This document shows positions 7,780 to 16,663 of a stretch of DNA of 44,221 nt, in pieces. The notes beneath the pieces were generated by a model. The model was not told the DNA's origin. It worked only from the letters and a program-made list of their open reading frames with translations, and made no database searches. Positions within the stretch are counted from its first letter, which is position 1. Each line of letters begins with the position of its first letter. The translations under genes were made by a program, and so were the position numbers. Origin of the DNA: Nocardia amamiensis NBRC 102102 (lineage in GTDB: Bacteria > Actinomycetota > Actinomycetes > Mycobacteriales > Mycobacteriaceae); NCBI RefSeq assembly GCF_001612745.1, contig NZ_BDBA01000026.1, positions 1-44,221 on the forward strand, given 5' to 3'.

Positions 7780-8856
7780 TCACAGCGCCCCCGCAGGTCG
7801 GGCCATGCACACGATCCGAGCGCGCGACATGGAGTAGTCGTAATTGGAACTGCCCGCATTGCGACGCAGCACGACGTACAGCGTCACCGCCTGACCGGCC
7901 GCAACCACGCCAACTGCGCTGTCCGGCGTGAGTCCGCGGGTCGCATAGAACGGCTGGAAACGGTTGTATGAGTCTGCGCCGGTCACCATGCCCGCGCCGA
8001 GGGCGACGATGGGGCCGTCGGCGTTGCCGATGCGCACTTCCGCGTCTACGCGGGTGGTGAACTGATTCCACGCCTCGGTGGTGCCGACCACGACGCCGCC
8101 GGTGACGATCGGCCGCCAGGCCACATCTTGTGCCGGAATACTCAGTTGGGCAACGGTCTTGGTAGCCGTCGAGATGTTCAACTGCGATGCGGCGAAGCCT
8201 GCGCCGCCGTCCCACGCCTGGCCCTCCACGATGCTCCATGGGCCACGCAAACCCGGATACGGGCGTGGCTTCCATTTCCCGACGGTGTCGTCCCATACCG
8301 GCACGGCACCGTCGGCGTGGACGCCATCGGCGTAGTCGGGGGCGTTCCGCAACGGCCCCGGACCACCGGGATCGCCCTTACGCCCCTGCACGCCACGGGG
8401 AACGGTCAGGTTGAGCACCAGGTCGGGTGGTTCGCCCACGACAGTCACGTGCAGTTCGGAGCCAACGGGACCGGTATCGACCGTGCCGATGCTGACGGTG
8501 CAGGTTTCGCCGTCGGGGCCGTGCGCACCGAACGCCTGCGCGAACGAGTCGAACCCCCGTCCGTTCCAGTACACCAGTGTGTCGGTCGCGACCACCCGCC
8601 ACGCCTTGCCTGCATGCGCTGTCGTCAGTTCGGCCGCCAACGCCGTCAGCGCCGTATGGTCGGCGATGTCGCCTTCCCAGCGAAACGGCCGTGCGGCTTC
8701 TCCCTGCTCACCTTGCGGGCCAGGGGTTCCGGTCATCAGTTCGAGAGAGCCGTCGCTCGGCGTGCCGTGCATCGCCTGCACCACGCCTCGCGTTCCGACG
8801 CCCTCGTCGAGTCCGCGGATCGCGGTCGACGCGAAGTAATCGCCTACGGTGGACAT
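7780..8856 (-). CDS. tail fibre / receptor-binding paralogue 2
   Basis: This is a 358-residue paralogue of the flanking fibre proteins. It shows a collagen-like TGTPGPQGEQGE patch near residue 45, a middle region with KAWRVVATDTLVYWNGRGFDSF, a second LTVPRGVQGRKGDPGGPGP patch, and the C-terminal beta domain containing PAQDVAWRPIVTGG, DAEVRIGNADG and VTLYVVLRR. The start ATG at 8856 has GAGGTGAC directly upstream. The framework is conserved but loop sequences differ from its neighbours, as expected for surface-recognition proteins. Confidence 0.75.
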   Translation of the reverse strand: MSTVGDYFASTAIRGLDEGVGTRGVVQAMHGTPSDGSLELMTGTPGPQGEQGEAARPFRWEGDIADHTALTALAAELTTAHAGKAWRVVATDTLVYWNGRGFDSFAQAFGAHGPDGETCTVSIGTVDTGPVGSELHVTVVGEPPDLVLNLTVPRGVQGRKGDPGGPGPLRNAPDYADGVHADGAVPVWDDTVGKWKPRPYPGLRGPWSIVEGQAWDGGAGFAASQLNISTATKTVAQLSIPAQDVAWRPIVTGGVVVGTTEAWNQFTTRVDAEVRIGNADGPIVALGAGMVTGADSYNRFQPFYATRGLTPDSAVGVVAAGQAVTLYVVLRRNAGSSNYDYSMSRARIVCMARPAGAL

Positions 8857-8862
8857 GTCACC

Positions 8863-9903
8863 TCATTCGATGGGTCGGGCGAACACGACCAGCGATGCTC
8901 GCGTGTTGCTGAATCCGATGTCGGTGGTGCCGTTTCCGGTGCGCTCGGCCGAGACCACCAAGTTGGCGGGTTGTCCGGCCGGCACGATCGCGAAATCCGA
9001 CGTGGGCGACATCGCCTTCGTCGTGCTCCCGTCCCGAAAGCACGGGAGGATCGGCAGGTACATCCAGCCGCCCGAGGCCGCCGCTGCCGTCCCGACGATC
9101 GGGCCCTGCGCGTGGTGCAGCCGCACCACGAGCTCCGCACCTTGCGAGCCGTTGTTGACCGAATACGAATAGCCGTGCCCATACACGACCGGCTGCCAGT
9201 CGAACGGCTGCGCCGGAATCAGGAACGTGCCCGCCTCGATCCGGCTGGCAGACGCCACCTGTTCGGCGGCGAAATCCTCCTGATACCAGGACCAGGGGCC
9301 GGTGCCGAGCGGTGCGGGCGCCGCGCGGAACTTCCGCCCTGCCCGGTGGTAGGCGAAGACCGAACCCCGGCCAGGCACGGTCGTCGAATCGTAGTCGGGC
9401 GAGTCGCTGATCGCGCCGGACGCACCCGGCGGCCCCTTCGGGCCGCGCTCACCCGCGGGCACGGTGACTTCGAGTTGCTGATCGGCGCCCTGGCCGGTGA
9501 ATTCGATGGCGGGCACGGTCAGGTCCTCGTCGTGCACCGTCGAAGTCACCGTGATGGAGTTCGCCACGGCGACCGGGCCTTGCGGCCCGACGGCGGCCGG
9601 CGAATGCCGCCATTCGGCGCCGGTCCACACGTCCATCCCGTTGTCGTCGAGCCGGTGCCACCACTTGCCGCGGTCCTCGGCGCCGAGGCCGGAGGGGCGG
9701 GCGGCCGCGTCTGCGATCGCGCCCATCTTGCGGAACGTGGAACGCGGGCGACCACGCGGGCCGGGTTCACCCGCCGGGCCAGGGGGCAGTGGCAGTGCAG
9801 CCACGTCGTCGGTGAGTGAGATTTGCGCGGTCAGCACGGGCAGACCGTCGACGTCGGTCTCCCGGCGCATCGTGATATGGGCGGGAAAGGTTATGTCCGC
9901 CAT
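8863..9903 (-). CDS. tail fibre / receptor-binding paralogue 1
   Basis: The protein has 346 residues starting MADITFPAHITMRRETD. Collagen-like patches appear at PPGPAGEPGPRGRPR (about residues 40-54) and GERGPKGPPGASG (middle), framing a domain with GKWWHRLDDNGMDVWTGAEWRH. The C-terminal domain again contains PAQPFDWQPVVYG and ELVVRLHHAQG and ends FARPIE. The ATG at 9903 follows CAGGAGAATCC, a good ribosome-binding site, and replaces a much longer open frame upstream that overlaps the next gene. It is the most diverged of the three paralogues at the C-terminus. Confidence 0.75.
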   Translation of the reverse strand: MADITFPAHITMRRETDVDGLPVLTAQISLTDDVAALPLPPGPAGEPGPRGRPRSTFRKMGAIADAAARPSGLGAEDRGKWWHRLDDNGMDVWTGAEWRHSPAAVGPQGPVAVANSITVTSTVHDEDLTVPAIEFTGQGADQQLEVTVPAGERGPKGPPGASGAISDSPDYDSTTVPGRGSVFAYHRAGRKFRAAPAPLGTGPWSWYQEDFAAEQVASASRIEAGTFLIPAQPFDWQPVVYGHGYSYSVNNGSQGAELVVRLHHAQGPIVGTAAAASGGWMYLPILPCFRDGSTTKAMSPTSDFAIVPAGQPANLVVSAERTGNGTTDIGFSNTRASLVVFARPIE

Positions 9904-9923
9904 GGATTCTCCTGTTCGAAGGC

Positions 9924-11543
9924 TCAGAAGATGAGCAGGTCGAGATCGGCGCCGACGTCGGTGGCCAGATCCTTGATCGCGGCGGCGACGCGGCCGAGGC
10001 GCTGCCACGCCTTGACGGTCGAGTCCTCTTCGTCGGAACCGTCGCCGACCACGATCTGCCATTTCGCGGAGGTCTCGCGGTCGTCGAGGAAGGTCAGCTC
10101 GGTGACGTAGTCGGTGAAGATGTGCTTGCCGAGCGCGAAGCCGATCTGGTCGCCGAGTTCGAAGTCCTTGCCGAGGATGTACGGTGCGTTGTCCTCCACC
10201 GTGACGCGCTTGCTCGTGTAGCCGCGCGTCAGATGCAGCCCTTGCAGGCCCGCGACGAGGCCGTCGAGCGTGAACGCTTTGTCGCTGCCCGTGATGTACA
10301 GCTCGCGGAAGGCATACGGCCCTGCGCGCTCCACCCGTCGCATGTCCCGGTAGACCATCCACGCGAGGAATACGTCGTTGAGCTGACCCCGATACAGCCA
10401 GTCCAGGCCGAAGAGCCCGAGCAGGCTCTTGATCGCGATCTCGATGCCCGCGTTCACCCAGCCCGGCGACCGGCCACCAATGATCACATCGGTGGCTGTC
10501 GGCTTGTGCAGTGCTACCTCCGAAGGCCCGATACCGGAGTATTCGCCCTCGAAGTACCACACCCAGGGGAAGTTCCTGGTCGTGCCGAGCCTGCCCCGAT
10601 GTCCGTAAACCGCCTCGTACTCGGTGGTGGAGTCGAAATTGGGGTACCGGACCGGCGTGGTGCCGTCGTCGGTGAATTCCTCGATCCACGAGACGATTCC
10701 GTCGATCAGCGTGCCCGTGGGACCGGTAACGCCCGACTTGTCGACCGTCTCCAGTACCACCGTCGGCCGTTCGAGATAGAACCATTCGGGCGCGGGCTGC
10801 TCGTCCTCGCCGGGCAGGAAGAACCGCGCGGTCAGGTTGACGCCGGAGTCTTCCAAAATCGGCCCGAACAGCTTGTCCGCCATGTCGAATCGCGCCGAGG
10901 CGGCATTCCATCGGCTGGTGTCGGTCAGCGGGTTCACCGGCACCACCGCGATCGGGAACAGCGTGTTGCCCACGCCAGCCCAGTCCGGGTCGTCACCGGT
11001 ACCCGGCGGCGCCCAGCCCGGCGCCTGCAAGCGCATCAGATTGGTAGTGAGGTAGGTGGTGATGAGGCTGCGGGCGGGGCCGAACAGGATGTGATGGCGC
11101 GGGAACTGCGCCAGGATCGGCGCGAACGGGCTCGCCCAGCAGCAGATCGTCGCGATGTGGTTCCAGCAGTGGATAGCCTCGATGTCGACCGTCTCCACGC
11201 CGTGCTCGTCGCGCACGATCGATGCCTTGGTGATGTAGCCGTCCCAGCGGAACCCTTTGGTGTTCACCGTGATCGGGATGGTCGCGTCTTCCTCGTCCGC
11301 GTTGTTGAACAGATGGTCGAAGTGCACCATGTCACGCGGGCAGATCATCTTGAGCCCACCGGCGGCGTTGCGCGGATAGGTGAACTCCAGCGAGAGGTAG
11401 CTGTGCTCCTCGCCGATCTCGCGCATGAACTTGTCCCAATAGCGGACCAGCACATCGGGATTGCGCCACTGTTCCTGTTCGTCGCGGTGCGCCTTGTCCA
11501 TCCGCCGCGATTCGGCGTGCGGGTCCCAGGTTTGCGTACTCAT
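9924..11543 (-). CDS. minor tail protein, ReqiPepy6 Gp37-like
   Basis: The 539-residue protein matches my memory of the 'Siphovirus ReqiPepy6 Gp37-like' tail family of actinophages: it starts near a charged helix, has SLEFTYPRNAAGGLKMICP, IHCWNHIATICCWASPFAP, GPARSLITTYLTTNLMR and ends with FELGDQIGFALGKHIFTDYVTEL followed by a helical tail. In such phages it forms part of the tail tip downstream of the distal tail protein. The start ATG 11543 overlaps the stop of the upstream gene (ATGA), so the two are translationally coupled. Length and composition look intact. Confidence 0.85.
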   Translation of the reverse strand: MSTQTWDPHAESRRMDKAHRDEQEQWRNPDVLVRYWDKFMREIGEEHSYLSLEFTYPRNAAGGLKMICPRDMVHFDHLFNNADEEDATIPITVNTKGFRWDGYITKASIVRDEHGVETVDIEAIHCWNHIATICCWASPFAPILAQFPRHHILFGPARSLITTYLTTNLMRLQAPGWAPPGTGDDPDWAGVGNTLFPIAVVPVNPLTDTSRWNAASARFDMADKLFGPILEDSGVNLTARFFLPGEDEQPAPEWFYLERPTVVLETVDKSGVTGPTGTLIDGIVSWIEEFTDDGTTPVRYPNFDSTTEYEAVYGHRGRLGTTRNFPWVWYFEGEYSGIGPSEVALHKPTATDVIIGGRSPGWVNAGIEIAIKSLLGLFGLDWLYRGQLNDVFLAWMVYRDMRRVERAGPYAFRELYITGSDKAFTLDGLVAGLQGLHLTRGYTSKRVTVEDNAPYILGKDFELGDQIGFALGKHIFTDYVTELTFLDDRETSAKWQIVVGDGSDEEDSTVKAWQRLGRVAAAIKDLATDVGADLDLLIF

Positions 11544-12436
11544 CAGAACGGCCTGGAGGATCGCGGGGTGACCGCCACGATCAGGCTGGACTGCGTGTTG
11601 CCGCCCTCGACCTTGACCGTGATATCGGTCGCGCTCCACGGCGGCAGGGCGGCCAGCCAGCGCCGGCCGGCCAGCTGTCCCCATACGTTGACGGGATCAC
11701 TGTCACCCGAGGTGTATATGCGCGCTGTGCGATGACGCGGATGGGTGTCGATGCGCAGTGTCGCGCCTTCGGGCAGCGTCGGGGTCTGCACCATCCGCAG
11801 CAGATCGCCGCCCACCGGGTCGAGAATCGACCAGCGGCCCGGTCCGTTCATCGTGTACCGCGGCCAAGCGGGCTGATCGGCGGCGTTGCGGGCCCGCACG
11901 ATGCCTTCGCCGATGCCGCTGGAGTTGGTCCACACCGCGGTCTCGTCGAAGTGCCGCTCCAGCGGGTCCATCGCGACTGCCGACATCTTGTAGATCGCGA
12001 GAGCATTCCGCGCGGGATCGACATCGCCGATCGCCTCGGGCGGCGCATCGACCTGCGCCTGCTGGAATCGCCACCCCTGATGGCGGGTGTAATACCCGAC
12101 AGTGACCGGTTTGTCGGTGGACCAACCGCGGAACCAGGCGTCGTGCACGGCGTAGAAATCCCGCACCGTGTTGTTGCTGCCGTTTTTCGCGGCGGCAGAG
12201 ATCATGACGACGAAATCCCACTCCTTCTTCGACCGCACCGATCGCAGGAAGGTCGCCCCGTCCTGCCGCGCCCCTTCGGAGACCAGCAGCTTCACCGGTG
12301 CGAACATATTGCCGGTCTGCTTCGACAATCGCACGCCCTCACGACCGCCGTTCGCCCCGGACAGGTGCCAGACCCGTCCGTTGACGTCCCAGACGACGAT
12401 CTTCGTATCGTGTCTATCCAAGAGCTGGTAGGTCAT
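11543..12436 (-). CDS. distal tail / minor tail protein
   Basis: The protein has 297 residues with an N-terminal beta-rich part (KIVVWDVNGRVWHLSG, GVRLSKQTGNMFAPVKLL) and a C-terminal sandwich (YTMNGPGRWSILDPVGGDLLRMV, TARIYTSGDSDPVNVWG). This layout and the position between the tape-measure-like gene and the Gp37-like gene fit the distal tail (Dit-like) protein of actinobacterial siphoviruses, which joins tube to tip. Start and stop overlap neighbours by four bases on both sides. Family placement is by order and fold pattern. Confidence 0.75.
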   Translation of the reverse strand: MTYQLLDRHDTKIVVWDVNGRVWHLSGANGGREGVRLSKQTGNMFAPVKLLVSEGARQDGATFLRSVRSKKEWDFVVMISAAAKNGSNNTVRDFYAVHDAWFRGWSTDKPVTVGYYTRHQGWRFQQAQVDAPPEAIGDVDPARNALAIYKMSAVAMDPLERHFDETAVWTNSSGIGEGIVRARNAADQPAWPRYTMNGPGRWSILDPVGGDLLRMVQTPTLPEGATLRIDTHPRHRTARIYTSGDSDPVNVWGQLAGRRWLAALPPWSATDITVKVEGGNTQSSLIVAVTPRSSRPF

Positions 12437-14862
12437 CGCCCGAGCCCTCCTCCACGTTGCTGCGCCAATGAACGGCGCCGGCGGACCCGCTCGACCGCAA
12501 TCGCGGCGCTCTTCGGATCCATACCGTTGAAGTTGTAAATGTCTTGTCGCGGTGTGTAACCGCCTGGGCCTTCCGCCAGATCGACGAGGCCGAAACCGCT
12601 ACCGATAACCTCCTTCGCGGTATCGGCCGCGTAGCCGACAACCTGCTCGACCGGTTCGAGCAGCGCCTCCGCGCCCATCTGGCCGATAGTGGAGCCGAGA
12701 GCCTCGCCGATAACCGGGCCGAGCGGTGCCGCGGGGCCCAGGGCGGGCATCAGCGCCGTACCGATGGCGCTGCCGATCGCGCCCCCCGCAGTGACGGCAA
12801 GTCCGGAAACGCCGCCCTCGAGCATGCCGAACGGTCCGCCCTTCGCTCCGGCGATCGCACCCTCGAGGAAGCCCCGGGCCAGGACATTCTGGTCCAGTCC
12901 GAACGGGCCCGCATTCTCATCGGAGGTTGCCGGCCGTTGCCGCGAATCATCTGGCACACTCAAACTCGGACCGGGCAATTCCAGCGTCTTCAGCTTCCAC
13001 GGACTGGGACCGGGGGACTCCAGTGTCTTGATCGGCTGGATTCGCGACGATTCGATCAGCGCCTCCAGATCTATCCCGCTGCCCCCACTCTCGGGCTGCG
13101 GCGGCATGATCGATGACCATTCCGCAGGATCCAGTGTTCGTTTCGGAGTTGTGTACACGCCGGTCCACCCCACTGGCGAGAATCCCGGAACCAGGCCGTG
13201 CAGCAGATCGGCGGAAGGCACCCACCCCGAGTTGATCGCCTGCAGGATCGGGAGATTATCGGCTGTTGCCGAAGCATTGACTACATATTCACCGTTGGAC
13301 AACCAGGCGGGGATCAAATCGTCGGTAGACCCGCCCGGGCCCGAGATGTACCCACCGGCCGCACGATGTTCCGCCTTCGGATTCTCGACCTGACCGAGTT
13401 TCTCGCGTGCGGCATCGATTTGTGTTTGCCACTCGTCGTGCAGATATTTCTTGGTATTGTACGAATCATAGTTCGCCGGACCGCGGCCGACATATCCGTG
13501 GTTCGTCGGTTTCTCAGGCTCCGACTGCTCGAGAGCACCGATATATTCCCGCAGAGATGCCGGATCGTCGGGCAGCAACCACGTGGGCGGCGGATTCTCG
13601 ACCCTGCCGTCCGGTCCGCCGAAATCCGGAGGAAGAACGTAGTCCATCGCCTTCGATCCGGCGTACGAGCCCGCCATCCCAGCAATCAGACCTGCAAAGA
13701 AACCAGGAACGGCTCCGACGCCGCCCGCGAAAAATCCGAGCCCAGCACCCGTGGCGGCACTGAGTGCCAATCCGGTCAACAGTCCAGTACCCTCACGGAC
13801 TGATGCCCGCTGAAAGGAATCACCACCCTGCATATCACCCCAGATCGCCAGCGGCAGTGTTGTTGCTCCGATCGCACCACTAAGCCTTCCGACGCCTAGC
13901 GGAACAGACTTTCCCCCCGGAGCTGTGACGGTCAGGTCACGTGTCGCAAGCTCAACGTTATCGATCGCTCCAGGAAATAGACGATACGCGTATCTATCCA
14001 GCCAATTGGCGCCTGTCTGCATTTCCGACGCTGTCGTGTTAGAAACAACCCGCACCCCCTCTAGCGAACCTACTTGGGTACCATTGACAGCAATGATCCC
14101 GGTATCGAGCGGACCTGGAAGCAATTTGAATTCCCGCTGCTTCGGATCCAGCGGAACGATCGTCAGCCCCTCAGGTCCGAATAGTATCTCCTTAGCGGAC
14201 GAAGACCCATATATGATTGCCCGCTTCGGATTTCCGTCGGCATCCTCTTCCATATCGAAATGTGTACCGAAGCCGAGTATCGGCTCATTGAATCGGCGGG
14301 TCGTCGAATCGAAATCTACGTATGGCTGACCGTCCGGCCCGGTCATTACCACGGATCGCGTATAGAAATCGTCGCCCATACTCGTCCGGATCGAGAACTT
14401 GCCTCCTGAGGGCAGCGTAACCGTCACTGGCCTCGGGTTTGTTCGATTCGCATCAGAGAGATCGATCTTCGCGCCGGTATGCGCGGCGATGTCATCATTT
14501 TTGACAATCGCCAGAACATCGATAAGGCCCAACACGGATGGCGTCGCAGGGGAAGCACCGATATCGCCCACGCCGCCGTTGTGTATAGTCGTGCCACCCG
14601 GCGGCGTCACACTCTGACCGGGATCCAACTTTGGACCACCACCGACGGGGTAGGGAAGGTTCTGCGCCGGCGCCGGAGCAGCCGGGGGCCGCGCCTGGGG
14701 CACAAGGATGTTCATGACCTCGCTGCTACTGCCGGTCGTGGTTGGCGCGGCGTTTGCCGACGGGCCCCCCGTCTGAGAACTCGGATTCTCCGACCGATTC
14801 TTGCCTTCTTTCACTGTCTTCAACACATCGAGAAGGCTGCCGCTGAATTCGTCATCCGACAT
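12433..14862 (-). CDS. tape-measure-like tail protein with unusual globular N-terminal half
   Basis: This 809-residue protein occupies the tape-measure slot. The C-terminal half has tape-measure marks known from actinophages: AGGYISGPGGSTDDLIPAWL and NGEYVVNASATADNLPILQ near residues 500-540, a glycine-rich hydrophobic stretch (about 680-727), and NFNGMDPKSAAIAVERVR close to the end (about 773-790). The first 330 residues are different: a disordered S/P-rich leader, then a beta-rich globular part (GKFSIRTSMGDDFYTRSVVM, DPKQREFKLL), then another hydrophobic glycine zipper (about 357-395). The usual long coiled coils are missing. Start ATG 14862 follows AGGAG. It is either a short tape measure or a tape-measure/effector chimera. 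Confidence 0.65.
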   Translation of the reverse strand: MSDDEFSGSLLDVLKTVKEGKNRSENPSSQTGGPSANAAPTTTGSSSEVMNILVPQARPPAAPAPAQNLPYPVGGGPKLDPGQSVTPPGGTTIHNGGVGDIGASPATPSVLGLIDVLAIVKNDDIAAHTGAKIDLSDANRTNPRPVTVTLPSGGKFSIRTSMGDDFYTRSVVMTGPDGQPYVDFDSTTRRFNEPILGFGTHFDMEEDADGNPKRAIIYGSSSAKEILFGPEGLTIVPLDPKQREFKLLPGPLDTGIIAVNGTQVGSLEGVRVVSNTTASEMQTGANWLDRYAYRLFPGAIDNVELATRDLTVTAPGGKSVPLGVGRLSGAIGATTLPLAIWGDMQGGDSFQRASVREGTGLLTGLALSAATGAGLGFFAGGVGAVPGFFAGLIAGMAGSYAGSKAMDYVLPPDFGGPDGRVENPPPTWLLPDDPASLREYIGALEQSEPEKPTNHGYVGRGPANYDSYNTKKYLHDEWQTQIDAAREKLGQVENPKAEHRAAGGYISGPGGSTDDLIPAWLSNGEYVVNASATADNLPILQAINSGWVPSADLLHGLVPGFSPVGWTGVYTTPKRTLDPAEWSSIMPPQPESGGSGIDLEALIESSRIQPIKTLESPGPSPWKLKTLELPGPSLSVPDDSRQRPATSDENAGPFGLDQNVLARGFLEGAIAGAKGGPFGMLEGGVSGLAVTAGGAIGSAIGTALMPALGPAAPLGPVIGEALGSTIGQMGAEALLEPVEQVVGYAADTAKEVIGSGFGLVDLAEGPGGYTPRQDIYNFNGMDPKSAAIAVERVRRRRSLAQQRGGGLGR

Positions 14863-15002
14863 GACCACACTCCTGTCGACAATTATTGATGAAATATGTA
14901 CTGCAAATCCCTCACCCTTGTGCGACAATCGACCCGTCATGGTTGCGACGACCGATCCGACCAGGCATGACGATTGACGATTTAGTTACACGGAGGGGTT
15001 CC

Positions 15003-15869
15003 ATGGATGCACCCAGCATGCCCGGCACGGCAGGCTCGCCACCCGACTATCGATGGCAGTATGTCTGGCCGGAAGGCCGAGGAATCAGCTGGCTCTTGCT
15101 GATGTCGCCATTTGCCTTGCTGGCCGTTCTGGTCACTGCCGTCGCCATTCAGCGGCGCGATCCGGTGCCGCTGGCGATTGCCCTGATCGGCGTATCTGGG
15201 GTGGCGTTCGGAATCGTCCTGGATGCCGCTGCGCGTAGCACGCGTTCCCCATCCATAGAATCAGGCCGAGAATTGCAAACATTCTCATTGCGGCGCAGGT
15301 TCCGGCCGGTCAGAACTCTAGTGCTCTTCGGCGGATTGACGACTTTGAGCCTCGGTGCCACACTATCCGGATTCATCGAGCGAAGTGCCTTGCTGATCGC
15401 CGCAGGGGCCATAATGTTCTCGATAACAATTTACATCGGTTGGCACGATATCAGATACATCCGTACCGGTCGTCTGATTTTGACACCGCACAGTCTGCGC
15501 ATCTCCACACATAGGTGCGACTGGGAGTTTCCGTGGATATCATTGACCGAAATAGGTGGTGACGTCGGCTCGTCCGAAGCCTTTATCACACTACAATGCT
15601 CCACGGGAGCAATGATTTCGCGCCCCGCGCCGTCCAGGCCTCTGTCGAAATGGCTACCGCCTAATTCCTCTGACAGTGGCCCCTGGCGAGTACCAACTAC
15701 GCTCTGGGTGGACAATGCAAATTCACTCTTATCCACTCTTCGATACTTTCAGAATCAACCGGAGAAACTTCGCACCATATCGACCTCCGAATTGAAGTCC
15801 ATGCTCACACCGCCCTCTTGGGAGGATCGGAAGGAGATGGCGCGAATTTATCGCGCTCGATCGAGCTGA
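15003..15869 (+). CDS. membrane protein of unknown function inserted antisense in the tail operon
   Basis: The product has 288 residues from ATG 15003, chosen because GGAGGGG lies six bases upstream; longer in-frame starts lack this. It has about four membrane helices in two pairs (GISWLLLMSPFALLAVLVTAV, LAIALIGVSGVAFGIVLDAA, then LVLFGGLTTLSLGATLSGF, ALLIAAGAIMFSITIYIGW) and a C-terminal cytoplasmic part with beta strands (GRLILTPHSLRISTHRCDWEFPW) resembling a PH-like fold. Its stop is four bases from the stop of the tail chaperone gene, and it faces away from the tape-measure-like gene. It looks like a separately transcribed cargo gene (moron), possibly for immunity or exclusion. Not recognised. 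Confidence 0.65.
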   Translation: MDAPSMPGTAGSPPDYRWQYVWPEGRGISWLLLMSPFALLAVLVTAVAIQRRDPVPLAIALIGVSGVAFGIVLDAAARSTRSPSIESGRELQTFSLRRRFRPVRTLVLFGGLTTLSLGATLSGFIERSALLIAAGAIMFSITIYIGWHDIRYIRTGRLILTPHSLRISTHRCDWEFPWISLTEIGGDVGSSEAFITLQCSTGAMISRPAPSRPLSKWLPPNSSDSGPWRVPTTLWVDNANSLLSTLRYFQNQPEKLRTISTSELKSMLTPPSWEDRKEMARIYRARSS

Positions 15870-15873
15870 TACT

Positions 15874-16550
15874 TCACTCTTGGCGATCAGCCCAGCCGAG
15901 AAACTTGTTCAGTTCACCGACACCGACTGAAGTCCCGATACGCTCGGTGGTCGATTTCAACCCGGGCCGGGGTATCGGCTCGGGCCGGTCGCGATTCTGC
16001 TGGGCCGCTGTGGTTTTGGACCACACCAGCCACCGGAGCGAGTCGGCCATCGAGGCGAGCAGGTGCTCGTTGAGTTGCCACCGATAGTCGTCGGGCCGCA
16101 TAGCCCGGGACAGCGCCGAGCCGACCGGCGCCAGTCTGACGATGGCTTTGAGGTCACGCCAGCTGAGTTCCTCCGACCCCAGCTGGCGCAATCTGAGTCC
16201 AAGTGCGATCAGGTCGTATTCGATTGCCTCGGTGTGCTCTTCGACCAGAGCATCGAGGCTCAGGATTCCCCCAGGCCGACCCCCGAATGCGCGCGCCATT
16301 CATCCAGCAATGCCTGGTATTCGGTGGGATCCATGTCGTCCAGTACCGCAAGCGCGGCAGGCGATGCGCTCATCTCGATCAGGGTATACATCGCATCGAC
16401 ACTGTTCATACGCCGGATACGGCGAATGAAGCCGGGCTTCAGGTAGGACAGCGAGGGAAGACGAACCTCGACGTCGCCGATGCGATGTACGAAGTCCTCC
16501 TTGACCCTGGTGATCTCGTCGATGGTGTTCGGCTCTTTCGGGGAAGTCAT
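15874..16550 (-). CDS. tail assembly chaperone GT fusion, by programmed -1 frameshift
   Basis: Translation of G reads CTG GGG GAA, slips back one base on the G GGG GAA heptamer, and continues ATC CTG AGC CTC (ILSLDALVEEHTEAIEYDL) in the second frame to the stop at 15874. The fusion has 225 residues, 95 from G and 130 from T. The T part contains WRDLKAIVRLAP, WQLNEHLLASMADSLRWLVWS and NRDRPEPIPRPG, a pattern typical of actinophage T-part chaperones. The second frame has no convincing start of its own, so frameshifting is the natural way to make it. The part from 15874 to 16266 is read in the shifted frame. Confidence 0.85.
16260..16550 (-). CDS. tail assembly chaperone G
   Basis: The short product has 96 residues (starting MTSPKEPNTIDEITRVK, ending HSGVGLGES). 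It has the size, acidic helical character and position, directly after the major tail protein, of the gpG-type tail assembly chaperone. These proteins coat the tape measure during assembly and are absent from the finished tail. The last codons contain a slippery heptamer from which the longer GT form is made. The start ATG 16550 has only AAGGG at a longish distance, so initiation may be weak. Confidence 0.8.
   Translation of the reverse strand: MTSPKEPNTIDEITRVKEDFVHRIGDVEVRLPSLSYLKPGFIRRIRRMNSVDAMYTLIEMSASPAALAVLDDMDPTEYQALLDEWRAHSGVGLGES
16266..16272 (-). promoter_or_regulatory. -1 ribosomal frameshift site GGGGGAA
   Basis: On the minus strand the heptamer G GGG GAA is read in the zero frame as xxG GGG GAA, the canonical X XXY YYZ arrangement. 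The zero-frame stop (TGA) follows one codon later, and the -1 frame continues for 130 residues. This is the conserved expression device of long-tailed phage tail chaperones. Confidence 0.9.
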
Positions 16551-16603
16551 TGGTTCGCAGACCCTTTCATATCATTTGTGTGCGCAGGATTCGATGGACG
16601 GGG

Positions 16604-16657
16604 CCCAGTGGCGGCGGGCGGGCCTGCGCATAGGTTCGATTCCCGCCGCCAACTGGG
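16604..16657 (-). terminator. hairpin after the major tail protein gene (attenuator or terminator)
   Basis: CCCAGT plus GGCGGCGGG (16604-16618) pairs with CCCGCCGCC and ACTGGG (16642-16657) with a one-base bulge and a 23-base loop. It begins 7 bases after the stop of the major tail protein gene. There is no clear U tract, so partial attenuation or mRNA stabilisation of the highly expressed tail gene is more likely than full termination. Confidence 0.6.
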
Positions 16658-16663
16658 GGCTTA

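Noticed and set aside
16604..16660. tRNA-like sequence (GGTTCGATTCCCGCCGCC)
   Set aside because: The T-arm stem has mismatches, there is no anticodon or D arm at proper spacing, and the whole is explained by a 15-bp hairpin.
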